Of a DNA stretch of 64,000 nucleotides, positions 1 through 9,077 are shown one piece after another; the first letter of the stretch is position 1; each line of letters starts with the position of its first letter. Made by a program: the position numbers and the translations under genes. The notes beneath the pieces are model-generated. The model searched no databases, was not told where the DNA came from, and worked only from the letters and a program-made list of their open reading frames with translations. This stretch comes from Cellulophaga fucicola (GTDB taxonomy: Bacteria; Bacteroidota; Bacteroidia; Flavobacteriales; Flavobacteriaceae). Location of the stretch: the NCBI RefSeq assembly GCF_900119145.1, contig NZ_FPIY01000005.1:176034-240033 (forward strand), written 5' to 3'.

Positions 1-155
1 CTGCACCAGAGTACATACATTGGATTTTTAGTGCGCAAGATGTTGCACCAGAAGGATTATTAACTGTATCTGCAGAAGATAGTCCTACAGGAGAAAACTT
101 AGTTATTATTACTAATGAAGTCTCTAATACTGTTTCTATTTACGAGATTAAATAA
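1..155 (+). CDS. C-terminal fragment of a choice-of-anchor-I family protein (partial)
   Basis: An open frame enters from the left edge (codons start at base 3) and ends at TAA 153-155, giving the last 50 residues of a protein. The end contains GENLVIITNEVSNTVSIYEI, the typical last beta-strand pair of the choice-of-anchor-I domain (a beta-propeller-like, often alkaline-phosphatase-associated, secreted module common in Bacteroidota). Only this tail is visible, so the overall function and secretion signal cannot be judged. A terminator hairpin follows directly. Confidence 0.6.
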   Translation, partial: APEYIHWIFSAQDVAPEGLLTVSAEDSPTGENLVIITNEVSNTVSIYEIK

Positions 156-173
156 ATTTTAAACATAGTATAT

Positions 174-214
174 AATCCTTAATTTCTATTTAAAGTAGAT
201 TTTAAGGATTTTTT
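174..214 (+). terminator. Rho-independent terminator after the partial gene
   Basis: AATCCTTAA (174-182) pairs with TTAAGGATT (202-210), with an additional inner TCTA/TAGA pairing, followed by TTTTTTG. It lies 19 bases after the stop of the leftmost gene. Confidence 0.7.
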
Positions 215-247
215 GTTTTATTGTGTTAGTTTACTGTAAGTTACTAG

Positions 248-255
248 TACCTTTG
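248..255 (+). promoter_or_regulatory. Orphan -7 promoter box TACCTTTG
   Basis: TACCTTTG matches the Bacteroidota -7 consensus TAnnTTTG. A TTG lies at 221-223, 24 bases upstream, slightly beyond the usual 17-23 spacing. The only downstream ATG (268) opens a five-codon frame, and the next gene is on the opposite strand. Transcription from here would run antisense to the following gene, or the match is fortuitous. Confidence 0.3.
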
Positions 256-310
256 CAATTAAGTAAAATGATTGCAGTTGTTTAACGAGCAAATGTGGTA
301 AGTCTCTTTT

Positions 311-811
311 TTACGCAGAACACTCATTAATGGTTTGTTTCATAAACAAATAAAGATCATTCATTTGTGGTTTGCCTTTTTGTTTTCCAATTCTTCCAAA
401 AGCATATAAAGACGCCCATATTAGTGTCATAAAAAGCATAAAAGAAAGTTGTAAAAAATAAGGCCTGTGTAAAGACCAGTTTGTATATCCCCAAATAGCA
501 AAAACAATAAATGTTATTGCTATTGCAAAATGGATAAACATAAAAAAGGTCCAAAGTGATGGGTTGGGACCAAAGACACCGTATAATTTACAAGAATTAG
601 AATCTATAGTATCTAGTTCTAAATGAAGTTGAGGAGACCAAAAATGAACATCTTTTGGTTTAATTTTCAAGAATATATGGTCGTCTAGTCGTTTGCAGGT
701 GATAGAACTGCTGTTGGCTTTTTCAAATTGGTCAAGAATTATATTGCTTGGTTGGTCTAATTTTATCTGAAACCTAGGCCTTAAAACTATATCGTTAGGT
801 AATGTTTTCAT
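311..811 (-). CDS. Hypothetical membrane protein with two transmembrane helices
   Basis: This 166-residue protein starts at ATG 809-811. The first ~85 residues are soluble and beta-rich. Two hydrophobic segments follow at about residues 88-108 and 117-140, and a short cytoplasmic tail ends in a helix. I do not recognise the family; no catalytic motif is visible. It lies divergent to der, from which it is separated by 76 bases, but nothing in the sequence links it functionally to der. The soluble-then-hairpin layout would suit a small membrane-anchored protein. Its 3' end faces an orphan promoter box at 248-255. Confidence 0.65.
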   Translation of the reverse strand: MKTLPNDIVLRPRFQIKLDQPSNIILDQFEKANSSSITCKRLDDHIFLKIKPKDVHFWSPQLHLELDTIDSNSCKLYGVFGPNPSLWTFFMFIHFAIAITFIVFAIWGYTNWSLHRPYFLQLSFMLFMTLIWASLYAFGRIGKQKGKPQMNDLYLFMKQTINECSA

Positions 812-864
812 TATGTAAATAGATAGTAAACAAAAAGATACTGTTTTTCTTCAGATATTAATAG

Positions 865-872
865 TACTTTTG
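865..872 (+). promoter_or_regulatory. -7 promoter box of der (TACTTTTG)
   Basis: TACTTTTG fits TAnnTTTG and lies 15 bases before the ATG at 888. The implied leader is only about ten bases, which argues that translation starts at 888 and not at the in-frame TTG at 870, since that TTG overlaps the box itself. No clear -33 TTG is seen at the expected spacing. Confidence 0.6.
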
Positions 873-887
873 CAAAAAAATAAAAGA

Positions 888-2192
888 ATGAGTGCTATTG
901 TTGCCATAGTAGGAAGACCAAATGTAGGGAAGTCTACTTTTTTTAATAGATTAATTCAACGTAGAGAAGCTATTGTAGACGCCGTTAGTGGTGTTACAAG
1001 AGATCGTCACTACGGAAAAAGTGATTGGAATGGTGTTGAGTTCTCTTTAATAGATACTGGAGGCTACGTATTAGGGAGCGATGATGTTTTTGAAGCAGAG
1101 ATAGATAAGCAGGTAGAACTTGCTATAGACGAAGCAGATGCAATTATCTTTATGGTAGACGTAGAGTCTGGTGTAACTGGTATGGATGAAGATGTTGCTA
1201 AGTTGTTACGTAGAGTAGACAAACCAATTTTCTTAGTAATAAATAAAGTAGATAATGCTAAAAGAGCAGAAGATGCTGTAGAGTTTTATTCACTAGGTTT
1301 AGGAGAGTACTTTACTATTGCCAGTATAAATGGTAGTGGTACAGGAGATTTATTAGATGCTGTTGTTAAAGTGCTTCCAGAGAAAGAAATGGAACATGAT
1401 GATTTGCCTAGGTTTGCTGTAGTTGGTAGACCAAATGCTGGTAAATCTTCATTTATAAATGCTTTAATTGGCGAAGAAAGATATATTGTAACAGATGTTG
1501 CAGGTACTACTAGAGATAGTATAGATACCAAATACAATAGATTTGGATTTGAGTTTAACTTGGTAGATACTGCAGGTATACGTAGAAAAGCTAAGGTAAA
1601 AGAAGATTTAGAATTTTACTCTGTAATGCGTTCTGTTAGAGCAATAGAACACGCAGATGTTTGTATTTTAATGTTAGATGCTACTCGTGGTTTTGATGGG
1701 CAGGTAGAAAACATTTTCTGGTTAGCACAACGTAATAATAAAGGTGTAGTTATATTAGTAAACAAGTGGGATTTGGTAGAGGATAAAGAAACCAATACTA
1801 TTAAAAATTATACTACTCGTATTAAACAAGCTATAGAACCTTTTACAGATGTGCCAATTATTTTTGTATCGGTACTTACTAAACAACGTATTTTTAAAGC
1901 CATAGAAACTGCTGTTGAAGTTTACAATAACAGAGCTAGAAAAGTACAAACACGTAAGTTTAATGACGTAATGTTACCTATTATAGAGAATAATCCGCCA
2001 CCAGCGTATAAAGGTAAATATGTAAAAATTAAATTTTGTACACAATTACCAACACCTTATCCGCAATTTGCGTTTTTCTGTAATTTACCACAATATGTGC
2101 GTGATCCTTATAAACGTTTCTTAGAAAATAAATTAAGAGAGAACTTTAATTTTGAAGGAGTTCCTATCTCTGTATTTATGCGTAAGAAGTAA
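888..2192 (+). CDS. der: Ribosome biogenesis GTPase Der (EngA)
   Basis: Der is a tandem-GTPase factor that binds the 50S ribosomal subunit and is needed for its late assembly. The 434-residue product has two G domains: the first with P-loop GRPNVGKST near residues 9-17 and switch-II DTGG, the second with GRPNAGKSS near residue 180 and DTAG. NKVD and NKWD specificity motifs are present in the two halves. A KH-like domain with the PPPAYKGK region forms the last ~110 residues. The length is normal for the family. I start it at ATG 888, because an upstream TTG at 870 lies inside the promoter box. It appears to be a single-gene unit, convergent with the LacI-type regulator. Confidence 0.97.
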   Translation: MSAIVAIVGRPNVGKSTFFNRLIQRREAIVDAVSGVTRDRHYGKSDWNGVEFSLIDTGGYVLGSDDVFEAEIDKQVELAIDEADAIIFMVDVESGVTGMDEDVAKLLRRVDKPIFLVINKVDNAKRAEDAVEFYSLGLGEYFTIASINGSGTGDLLDAVVKVLPEKEMEHDDLPRFAVVGRPNAGKSSFINALIGEERYIVTDVAGTTRDSIDTKYNRFGFEFNLVDTAGIRRKAKVKEDLEFYSVMRSVRAIEHADVCILMLDATRGFDGQVENIFWLAQRNNKGVVILVNKWDLVEDKETNTIKNYTTRIKQAIEPFTDVPIIFVSVLTKQRIFKAIETAVEVYNNRARKVQTRKFNDVMLPIIENNPPPAYKGKYVKIKFCTQLPTPYPQFAFFCNLPQYVRDPYKRFLENKLRENFNFEGVPISVFMRKK

Positions 2193-2230
2193 TTTTTATA
2201 TACTTTAAATATCATTTAGTTGTTAGTGCT

Positions 2231-3256
2231 TTATCCTTTAAAGGTAGATGCTCTAACAACTAAATTTGTTTTTATCTCTATTGTTTTTGTAACCAAATCC
2301 TCAATGGGGTTTTGTATTTCTTTAATTAAGTAAGTTGTTGCGGTTCTGCCTAAGCGTTCTCCCGGCTGGTCTACAGTTGTTAAGCTAGGTGTTATAATTG
2401 TAGCGCTGGCAGAGTTACTAAAGCCTACCACAGCTATTTCTTCTGGTATTTTTATAGAAAATTTGTTTAAGGTTTGTATAGCGCCAATTGCTGCATTATC
2501 TGTAATTGCAAAAATGGCATCTGGCCTTTTTTTCATACTAAGTAAAACGTTGGTTAATCTTTTTCCGTTGATAAGAGAAATATCTTCCGTACTTAAAATT
2601 AATTTTTCTTTAAGCGGTATGTTATTCGCTTCTAAAGCTCGTTTGTAACCCGCAAATCTTTTTTCGGAGTTATAAGAGTTTTCGGTTTCCTTTAAAATAG
2701 CAATTCTTTCTTTACCTAAACCTATTAGATGTTGTACTGCATTGTAGGCAGCTTCTTCTTCATCTATTACAATTTGTGTACAGGGTATTTTGTCAGATAC
2801 TTTATCAAATAAAACTAAAGGTACGCGCTGTAACATACTTAGAATTTTATTTACCGAAGATGTTTTTTTTGCCAAAGACATTAAAATACCATCTGCTCCA
2901 AACTGTATCATAGTTTGCAACATTTCTACTTGTTTTGTTTCATCGTTTTTAGACTCAGAAATAATTACTCTATAACCAGACAATTCAGCTTCATCCAAAA
3001 TGCCTTTTAAAATAGTAGTTGTGTAAATATGACTAACATTTGGTACAATTACGCCAAGTATATTCGTTTTCTTGGTTCTAAATCCTTTTGCAAAAAGATT
3101 AGGAACGTAGTTTAATTCGTTGGCTAATCTCTTAACTCTATCTACTGTAATAGGACTTATGTCTGGATGATCATTTAAAGCTCTAGAAACTGTTGATACA
3201 GAAATGTTTAACTTTTTAGAGAGCTCTTTTAGGGTTACAGTGTGGTTCTTAGCCAT
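2231..3256 (-). CDS. LacI/GalR-family transcriptional regulator
   Basis: This DNA-binding repressor has an N-terminal helix-turn-helix (VTLKELSKKLNISVSTVSRA, residues ~6-25), a hinge helix reading VNRL-type 'KRLANELNYVPN', and a periplasmic-binding-protein-like effector domain over the remaining ~280 residues. The total is 341 residues, normal for the family. I start it at ATG 3254-3256; an upstream in-frame TTG (3278-3280) would add eight residues ahead of the HTH. It is divergently transcribed from the TonB receptor/hydrolase/symporter/glycerate kinase operon, and palindromic GCAAACGTTTGC sites lie in the shared intergenic region. It is therefore the likely local repressor, probably autoregulated. 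By inference its ligand is the glyceryl glycoside, or a product of it, that the operon consumes. Confidence 0.92.
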   Translation of the reverse strand: MAKNHTVTLKELSKKLNISVSTVSRALNDHPDISPITVDRVKRLANELNYVPNLFAKGFRTKKTNILGVIVPNVSHIYTTTILKGILDEAELSGYRVIISESKNDETKQVEMLQTMIQFGADGILMSLAKKTSSVNKILSMLQRVPLVLFDKVSDKIPCTQIVIDEEEAAYNAVQHLIGLGKERIAILKETENSYNSEKRFAGYKRALEANNIPLKEKLILSTEDISLINGKRLTNVLLSMKKRPDAIFAITDNAAIGAIQTLNKFSIKIPEEIAVVGFSNSASATIITPSLTTVDQPGERLGRTATTYLIKEIQNPIEDLVTKTIEIKTNLVVRASTFKG

Positions 3257-3301
3257 TTTAAGATGCTTTTTGTAGATCAATATACATAAAAATATCTAAT
3301 T

Positions 3302-3325
3302 GCAAACGTTCCCGCAAACGTTTGC
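3302..3325. promoter_or_regulatory. LacI-family operator cluster (GCAAACGTT repeats, palindrome GCAAACGTTTGC)
   Basis: A perfect 12-bp palindrome GCAAACGTTTGC spans 3314-3325. The same 9-mer GCAAACGTT also occurs at 3302-3310, 12 bp earlier on the same face. The core, with a central CpG, is the classic LacI/GalR operator (the PurR and CcpA-type sites share it). It sits 46 bases upstream of the regulator gene and 117 bases upstream of the receptor gene, a position suited to controlling both directions. Confidence 0.85.
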
Positions 3326-3441
3326 ATAGTTTTTTGGCAATAAAAACATTAAATAATTACGGTAATCATTATAAATTTATATAATAATTACAAATTACGT
3401 AATAGCAACCAACAAACTTAATATTAATAAAAATCAAGAAA

Positions 3442-6036
3442 ATGAAAAACTTAATTTTTGCAATTGCATTAGTTTTTAGCGCTACTGGAGTATTTGGGCA
3501 AACCGATATTTCTGGTACAGTTAAAGATACGGACGGAGTTCCAGTAGATGGTGCCAATATTATTATAAAGGGCACAACAGAAGGTACAACATCAGATTTT
3601 GATGGTAATTATACATTGTCAACTAATTTAAGTGGATCTCAAGTTGTTAGAGTATCATATATAGGATACACTGCAGTAGAAAAAACAATAAACTTATCTG
3701 GTGGCAAAGCGGTTTTAAATATTGTTTTAAGCACAGATGGTCAGCAGTTAGATGAGGTTTTGTTAACAGCAACATCAACTAGAAGGTCTCAGAAAGAAAC
3801 ACCTTTATCTGTTACTTCTTTAGGTGCAAAACAGTTGGCAAAAGTAAATACAAGTAGCCAGGCAGATGTTTTGCGTAGTGTGCCAGGTATTACCGCAGAA
3901 GGTGGTGGTGGTGAGGTAGCATCTAATATTTTTGTAAGAGGTTTGCCTTCTGGCGGACAATATCAATTTAACCCATTACAAATAGATGGTATGCCAGTGT
4001 TAAGTACATTTGGTTTAAACTCATCTGCACATGATGTATATTTTAGAAATGATATTGGTATAAAGAGTTTAGAGTTTGTACGTGGTGGTTCTTCTATATT
4101 ATATGGTGTAGGTTCTGTTGCTGGTATTATTAATTATACCAGTATTACAGGTACAGTAGACCAAAAAACAACATTAAGAACAGAGGTTGGTAGCAATTCT
4201 AGATACAAAGCAGATTTTGTTACAAGTGGTCCTTTAGGAGGCGAAGATTCTAATACGTTTTATGCGCTTTCTGGTTTTTATAGATATGATGAGGGGCCAA
4301 TTATTACAGGTTTACCAACAGAAGGTTTTCAGTTAAGAGGTAATATTAAGCATGTAACAGAAAAAGGATCATTTACACTTTCTGGTCAGTATATAGACGA
4401 TCAAGTACAATTTTTCTTGCCTTACCCTTTAGAAGGTGGTTCTAGAAAAAGACCAACAGGGAATAATGGTGAAGAGATATTTACATTACAAACAGCAGCT
4501 GCACAAGATATATCTTACCAAACTCCAAACGGAGTATATACTTCTCCTATAGAAGATGGTGTGTCTACTAAAGGATCTTACATTATGGCCGATTTTAAAC
4601 ATAGGTTTGATGATGATTTTAAATTAGATGCAAAATTACGTTACTCTAAATACGAGCATCAATTTAATTTATTTTTAGATGGAAGTGGAGTAGGCGGAGC
4701 AAAAGTAGTAGAAACACAACAAGAGTACTTAGATGCAAGAGGTTTAGCAAGTGGAGATTTTACATACTTAAACGGGCAACCTTTAGCAGCAGATGCATTA
4801 CTTTTTGAAAACAGAATTTTAGACAGAGATAGACCGTTAAAAGAATTAATGGCAGATATTAAATTAACAAAATCTGTAGGGGTGCACAACCTTACTTTAG
4901 GTACTTTTTTATCTAGATCAGAAGCCGGAGATTTTAATGTAATTACTAGATATTTAGGAGAATACAATAATAGACCTAGTTTAGTAAATGTTTCAGATTA
5001 TAGTGTAAATGGAGTTACAAACAGAGGTTTAGCTTATACAAACAGAAATATTTCTAGTAATAAAGTAGCTGTTTTTCTTGCAGACGAAATTAAATTAGAT
5101 CGTTGGAATTTAGATTTTGGTGTACGTTACGAAAGAGCATCAGGAGATATAGAAAATGAAGGAACAGATTCTTACTTAGTTGATAATACAGGTATAGCAG
5201 GTTTAGATAATGTAGCTTGGGGTAATGGTAGCTACACAAGAGGTCACGTTTATGCAGATGATTTTGCAGTAGCAGTAGCTGCCTTGTATAAAGTAAATGA
5301 TGATTTAAGTGTGTATGGTAACTTCTCTAGAGGATATTTTTTCCCAGAATTAAGAGGTACAAAGTTTGATGATTTTGGAAATCCATCTTCTTATGATACA
5401 GAAGAAATTCTTCAAGGAGAATTAGGTGTTAAGTATGGTATTCCTGGTTTTTCTGCAACAGCGGCATTGTATAATGTAGGCTTAAAAGATAGAAGATCTG
5501 TAAGCTTTATAAATGCACCAGGAGGTGGTTTTATAGAAGATGTAGATAAGCAAGATACTAATACGTACGGTATAGAAGGTACTTGGAACTGGGGATTTGC
5601 AGATAATTTTGCCTTTACAGGGTCTTTTACATATCAAAATCACGAAATAACAAAGTCAGAGAACGACCCAACTATAGAAGGTAACGAACTAAGAAGACAG
5701 CCAAAAGTAATAAGCGCTTTAGGTATTAGTTTTGATGATTCTAAGCTAGATGCTAATTTTGATTACAACTACACAGGTAAAAAATTCTCTAACGAAACAA
5801 ATACAATAGAGTTAGATGCTATAGGTATAGCAAATTTTAATTTAGGATATACTTTTAGTTTAAGTGAAGACGGAGAAACATTAAGAATAGGTACACAAGT
5901 ATTTAATCTTTTTAATTCTGACGGAATTACAGAAGGTTCTCCAAGGTTGGGTAACAACCAAACAGATGAAGAGTTCTTTGTTGGTCGTCCTGTATTGCCA
6001 ACAAGAGTGTTCTTTAACGCAACATTCAATTTTTAA
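3442..6036 (+). CDS. TonB-dependent outer-membrane receptor of the glyceryl-glycoside locus
   Basis: This 864-residue outer-membrane transporter has a signal peptide (residues 1-19, ending FGQ), a carboxypeptidase-regulatory-like beta-sandwich (~21-100), a TonB plug domain (~115-220) and a 22-strand-type barrel ending in aromatic FNATFNF. It is shorter than SusC proteins and has no SusD partner, resembling siderophore/small-solute receptors more than glycan importers. It is the first gene after the LacI operators and is followed by the hydrolase, symporter and kinase, so I infer uptake of the locus substrate across the outer membrane. A strong stem-loop separates it from the hydrolase gene, so receptor and enzyme levels may differ. 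The substrate is inferred from context only. Confidence 0.9.
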   Translation: MKNLIFAIALVFSATGVFGQTDISGTVKDTDGVPVDGANIIIKGTTEGTTSDFDGNYTLSTNLSGSQVVRVSYIGYTAVEKTINLSGGKAVLNIVLSTDGQQLDEVLLTATSTRRSQKETPLSVTSLGAKQLAKVNTSSQADVLRSVPGITAEGGGGEVASNIFVRGLPSGGQYQFNPLQIDGMPVLSTFGLNSSAHDVYFRNDIGIKSLEFVRGGSSILYGVGSVAGIINYTSITGTVDQKTTLRTEVGSNSRYKADFVTSGPLGGEDSNTFYALSGFYRYDEGPIITGLPTEGFQLRGNIKHVTEKGSFTLSGQYIDDQVQFFLPYPLEGGSRKRPTGNNGEEIFTLQTAAAQDISYQTPNGVYTSPIEDGVSTKGSYIMADFKHRFDDDFKLDAKLRYSKYEHQFNLFLDGSGVGGAKVVETQQEYLDARGLASGDFTYLNGQPLAADALLFENRILDRDRPLKELMADIKLTKSVGVHNLTLGTFLSRSEAGDFNVITRYLGEYNNRPSLVNVSDYSVNGVTNRGLAYTNRNISSNKVAVFLADEIKLDRWNLDFGVRYERASGDIENEGTDSYLVDNTGIAGLDNVAWGNGSYTRGHVYADDFAVAVAALYKVNDDLSVYGNFSRGYFFPELRGTKFDDFGNPSSYDTEEILQGELGVKYGIPGFSATAALYNVGLKDRRSVSFINAPGGGFIEDVDKQDTNTYGIEGTWNWGFADNFAFTGSFTYQNHEITKSENDPTIEGNELRRQPKVISALGISFDDSKLDANFDYNYTGKKFSNETNTIELDAIGIANFNLGYTFSLSEDGETLRIGTQVFNLFNSDGITEGSPRLGNNQTDEEFFVGRPVLPTRVFFNATFNF

Positions 6037-6066
6037 GTTAGTAGTTTTTTTGTTTATAATTATTAC

Positions 6067-6103
6067 AAACACATTAGCGGAGGTTAGTGCCGCTAATGTG
6101 TTT
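6067..6103 (+). terminator. Strong stem-loop between receptor and hydrolase genes
   Basis: AAACACATTAGCGG (6067-6080) and CCGCTAATGTGTTT (6090-6103) form a perfect 14-bp stem with a 9-base loop. No T tract follows (AATACAACAG), so it is not a classical terminator. It ends 14 bases before the hydrolase ATG. It could attenuate transcription, stabilise the receptor mRNA 3' end, or hide the hydrolase start region. Confidence 0.6.
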
Positions 6104-6117
6104 AATACAACAGTTTT

Positions 6118-7419
6118 ATGAAAGAGAAGTTAATATCACAAGCCATTAGAGTATTAGAAGATAATTTCCAAGAAGGAGGTTTTACTATACCATGTAAAGG
6201 ATTGTATCCTTTTCAATGGAAATGGGATAGTGGTTTTATAGCTATAGGGCAGGCATATTATGATGCCTCAAAAGCAAAACAAGAAATAGCAACATTGCTA
6301 GATGCGCAATGGGATAATGGTTTTATACCACATATTGTTTTTCATAACGAAAGCGATACCTATTTTCCAGGAGCAGATGTACATAGGTCAGATTTAAGTC
6401 CGGTTGCATCTAAAAAATATAAATCTACAGGGATGACACAGCCACCTGTAACAGGTTTTGTGTTAGAAGAAATGTATAGAATTGCAGATGATAAAGAAGA
6501 TATGTTTGCATTTATAAAAACCCAAATAGATAAGGTTTATGACAATCATAACTATTTTTATAAGAATAGAGATGTAAATGATGAAGGTTTAGTGTTTATA
6601 TACCATAACTGGGAATCTGGCACAGATAATTCACCTATTTGGGACGATATCTGGACAACAATGAATCCGCCAGAATATACTTTTGAACGTAGAGATACAA
6701 CTCACGTAGACGCTTCTCAGAGACCTAGCAAAAGAGAATACGATCATTACCTGTATATTATAGAGATAGCTAAGGAGAACAATTATAACGATGCTAAAAT
6801 AGCAGAGTTATCTCCTTTTTTAGTTATAGATCCCTTGTTTAATGCAATGTTAATTAAATCTAACCAAGCTTTAATTAATTTATATATCCGTATTGGTGGT
6901 AACGAGGATAAAATTGCGCAATTAAAAAAATGGCAAGCAAAAAGTATAGAGGGCTTTAATTCTAAATTGTGGGATGATAAGCTGGGAGCTTACGTCCATT
7001 ACGATTTAAGAAAAGATGCACCTATTAGTTTTGTAACCTCTTCTTCTTTTGCGCCTTTGTATGCAAACATACCTAGTCAAGAAAGAGCAGATGCTTTAGT
7101 GCACACAATGATGACCAAGTTTGGAGGAGAAGATAAGTACTTATGTGCTTCTTTTGACCCAGAAAGTGATCGTTTTGATCCTAAAAAATATTGGAGAGGA
7201 CCAGTTTGGATTAATATGAATTGGATATTGTTCTACGGATTAAAAAATTATGGGTACACAGATATTGCAAATCGTGTTAAAGAAGATTCTATAGAACTTA
7301 TAGAGAAATACGGTTTTTATGAGTACTTTAATTGTAAAAAAGGAACAGAAAATGCTGGTTACGGAGGAGGAGATTTCTCATGGAGTGCGGCATTACTTAT
7401 AGATTTACTAAATAACTAA
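6118..7419 (+). CDS. GH63-type mannosylglycerate/glucosylglycerate hydrolase
   Basis: The enzyme is predicted to split an alpha-glycosyl-glycerate into a hexose (mannose or glucose) and D-glycerate. The 433-residue (alpha/alpha)6-barrel type sequence matches this clade of GH63 (MGH1-like): WKWDSGF (D37), DNGFIPHIVFHN (~66-77), FPGADVH, TQPPV (~107-111), ESGTDNSPIWDD (D170) and FYEYFN (E402). D170 and E402 are the expected general acid and base, from their places in the family motifs. There is no signal peptide, so hydrolysis should be cytoplasmic. The downstream symporter and glycerate kinase genes follow at 10- and 1-base spacing and supply import and use of the glycerate product. Alternatives are another MGH1-like glycosidase or a trehalase-like enzyme, which the glycerate kinase makes less likely. 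Confidence 0.78.
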   Translation: MKEKLISQAIRVLEDNFQEGGFTIPCKGLYPFQWKWDSGFIAIGQAYYDASKAKQEIATLLDAQWDNGFIPHIVFHNESDTYFPGADVHRSDLSPVASKKYKSTGMTQPPVTGFVLEEMYRIADDKEDMFAFIKTQIDKVYDNHNYFYKNRDVNDEGLVFIYHNWESGTDNSPIWDDIWTTMNPPEYTFERRDTTHVDASQRPSKREYDHYLYIIEIAKENNYNDAKIAELSPFLVIDPLFNAMLIKSNQALINLYIRIGGNEDKIAQLKKWQAKSIEGFNSKLWDDKLGAYVHYDLRKDAPISFVTSSSFAPLYANIPSQERADALVHTMMTKFGGEDKYLCASFDPESDRFDPKKYWRGPVWINMNWILFYGLKNYGYTDIANRVKEDSIELIEKYGFYEYFNCKKGTENAGYGGGDFSWSAALLIDLLNN

Positions 7420-7429
7420 ACCAAATATA

Positions 7430-9076
7430 ATGAACTATATAGACTATATAATTGTTGGGCTTTACCTTTTTGGTTTCTTGGCGATGGGCTATTTTTTTAA
7501 GGAGAATAAAAATTCTAAAGATTATTTCTTAGGCGGAAAAAGCTTAGGGTGGTTTCCTTTAAGTCTGTCTACAATGGCTACACAATTATCGGCTATTAGT
7601 TTTATTTCTGCTCCTGCTTTTGTTGGTTTAAAACTAAATGGAGGGATGAAATGGCTTACGTTCGAGTTTGCTGTTCCGTTAGCTATGATTTTTATTATGG
7701 TTATTATAGTTCCGCCTTTGTTTAGGTCAGGAGTCGTTAGTATTTATGAGTTTGTAGAAAGACGTTTTCATTCTTCTACTCGTATGATTTTAAGTGTGGT
7801 GTTCTTAATTAGTAGAGCACTTGCAACTGGTGTTATGGTGTATACTATTTCTATAATATTACAGGCAGTTTTAGATATAGACTATGTGTACACGGTTTTA
7901 ATTATAAGTGTAATAACCATTATATATTCTTGGCAAGGCGGTATGAAAGCTGTTGTCTGGGGAGATGCAATACAGATGATAATTTTATTTGTTGGCCTAA
8001 TCGTTTGTTTATTTTACGGCTGGTCTTTATTAGATGCAACTCCAGGTGTTACAGAAAATTTTTCACCAGAAAGGTTACAAGTAATAGACTTTAATTGGGG
8101 CATAGGAGAAAATCAAGAATATGGGTTTTGGCCAATGCTAATCGGTGGTTTCTTTTTATATGTTTCTTATTATGGATGTGACCAAACCCAAGCACAACGT
8201 TTGTTATCTGCAAAAGATGAGGGTACAATACGTAAGCTGTTATTAGCTAACGGCTTATTGCGTTTTCCTGTGGTTCTTTTGTATTGTACAATTGGTTTGG
8301 TAATTGGTACACTGGTTATGAAAGCGCCAGATTTTTTAAATGACATTGCTGTAATGACGCAAAAGTATTTTCCAGAAGAATATGCTGCTACTGGCGCCAA
8401 AGCAGATTTAATGATTCCTATTTTTATTACCAAGTATTTACCCCATGGGTTAATTGGTTTATTAATGGTTGGTATACTATCTGCAGCAATGTCTACTTTA
8501 AGTTCTACTGTAAACTCTTTATCTGCGGTTACTGTTGAGGACTTTTTTAATAGAGGTGATAAAAAAATATCATCTAAAAAATATATGATAGTTTCTAAGG
8601 TCTCTGTAGTTTTTTGGGGGCTGGTATGTATGGCTAGCTCATTCTTATTTGGAGGTAGTAAAAGTGCCGTAATAGAAATTATTAATGCAATTGGTTCTGT
8701 TTTTTATGGACCAGTTTTGGTTACCTTTTTATTAGCAATGTTTTCTAAAAAGGTAAATTATAAAGGAATAAATGCAGGTATTTTAGTAGCAGTTTTGGTA
8801 AATTTAATTTTTTCTAAGACAATGCAAAATATGGTAGGCATAGATCTAGGGATACATATTTTTTGGATATGGTTAAACTTTACAGGTGTTCTTTTAACTT
8901 TAGGAGTTAGTTACCTTGTAAGTTATTTAACGGGTTGGCAAAAAGAAAAAACCAATGTTCTAACAAATGTGTTTCCAAAGAAGTCAGATTTTTTAATCAA
9001 AGAAGTATATATCTTATTAGGCTTCTTTATTATAATACTTATTATAAGTTTTCTAATCCCCCAAATATATAGCTAG
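7430..9076 (+). CDS. Sodium:solute symporter (SSS/SLC5 family)
   Basis: This inner-membrane secondary transporter couples Na+ to solute uptake. The 548-residue protein has about 13-14 hydrophobic helices. It shows the SSS hallmarks: a first helix starting YIIVGLYLFGFLAMGYFF, KDYFLGGKSLGW (~31-42) and GLLMVGILSAAMSTLSSTVN around residue 345. The length fits sugar/solute-type members. It lies 10 bases after the hydrolase gene and 1 base before the glycerate kinase gene, so the three are surely co-translated from one message. Since the hydrolase is cytoplasmic, the likely cargo is the intact glycosyl-glycerate. Import of free hexose or glycerate remains possible. Confidence 0.9.
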   Translation: MNYIDYIIVGLYLFGFLAMGYFFKENKNSKDYFLGGKSLGWFPLSLSTMATQLSAISFISAPAFVGLKLNGGMKWLTFEFAVPLAMIFIMVIIVPPLFRSGVVSIYEFVERRFHSSTRMILSVVFLISRALATGVMVYTISIILQAVLDIDYVYTVLIISVITIIYSWQGGMKAVVWGDAIQMIILFVGLIVCLFYGWSLLDATPGVTENFSPERLQVIDFNWGIGENQEYGFWPMLIGGFFLYVSYYGCDQTQAQRLLSAKDEGTIRKLLLANGLLRFPVVLLYCTIGLVIGTLVMKAPDFLNDIAVMTQKYFPEEYAATGAKADLMIPIFITKYLPHGLIGLLMVGILSAAMSTLSSTVNSLSAVTVEDFFNRGDKKISSKKYMIVSKVSVVFWGLVCMASSFLFGGSKSAVIEIINAIGSVFYGPVLVTFLLAMFSKKVNYKGINAGILVAVLVNLIFSKTMQNMVGIDLGIHIFWIWLNFTGVLLTLGVSYLVSYLTGWQKEKTNVLTNVFPKKSDFLIKEVYILLGFFIIILIISFLIPQIYS

Positions 9077-9077
9077 G

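Noticed and set aside
870..887. TTG start six codons upstream of der
   Set aside because: It overlaps the TACTTTTG promoter box and adds non-family residues before the conserved [12 protein letters not shown] start.
3442..6036. Reading the locus receptor as a SusC with a missing SusD
   Set aside because: The protein is 864 residues, shorter than SusC proteins here (1039-1087), and lacks the SusC-type plug signature; it belongs to the general TonB receptor type.
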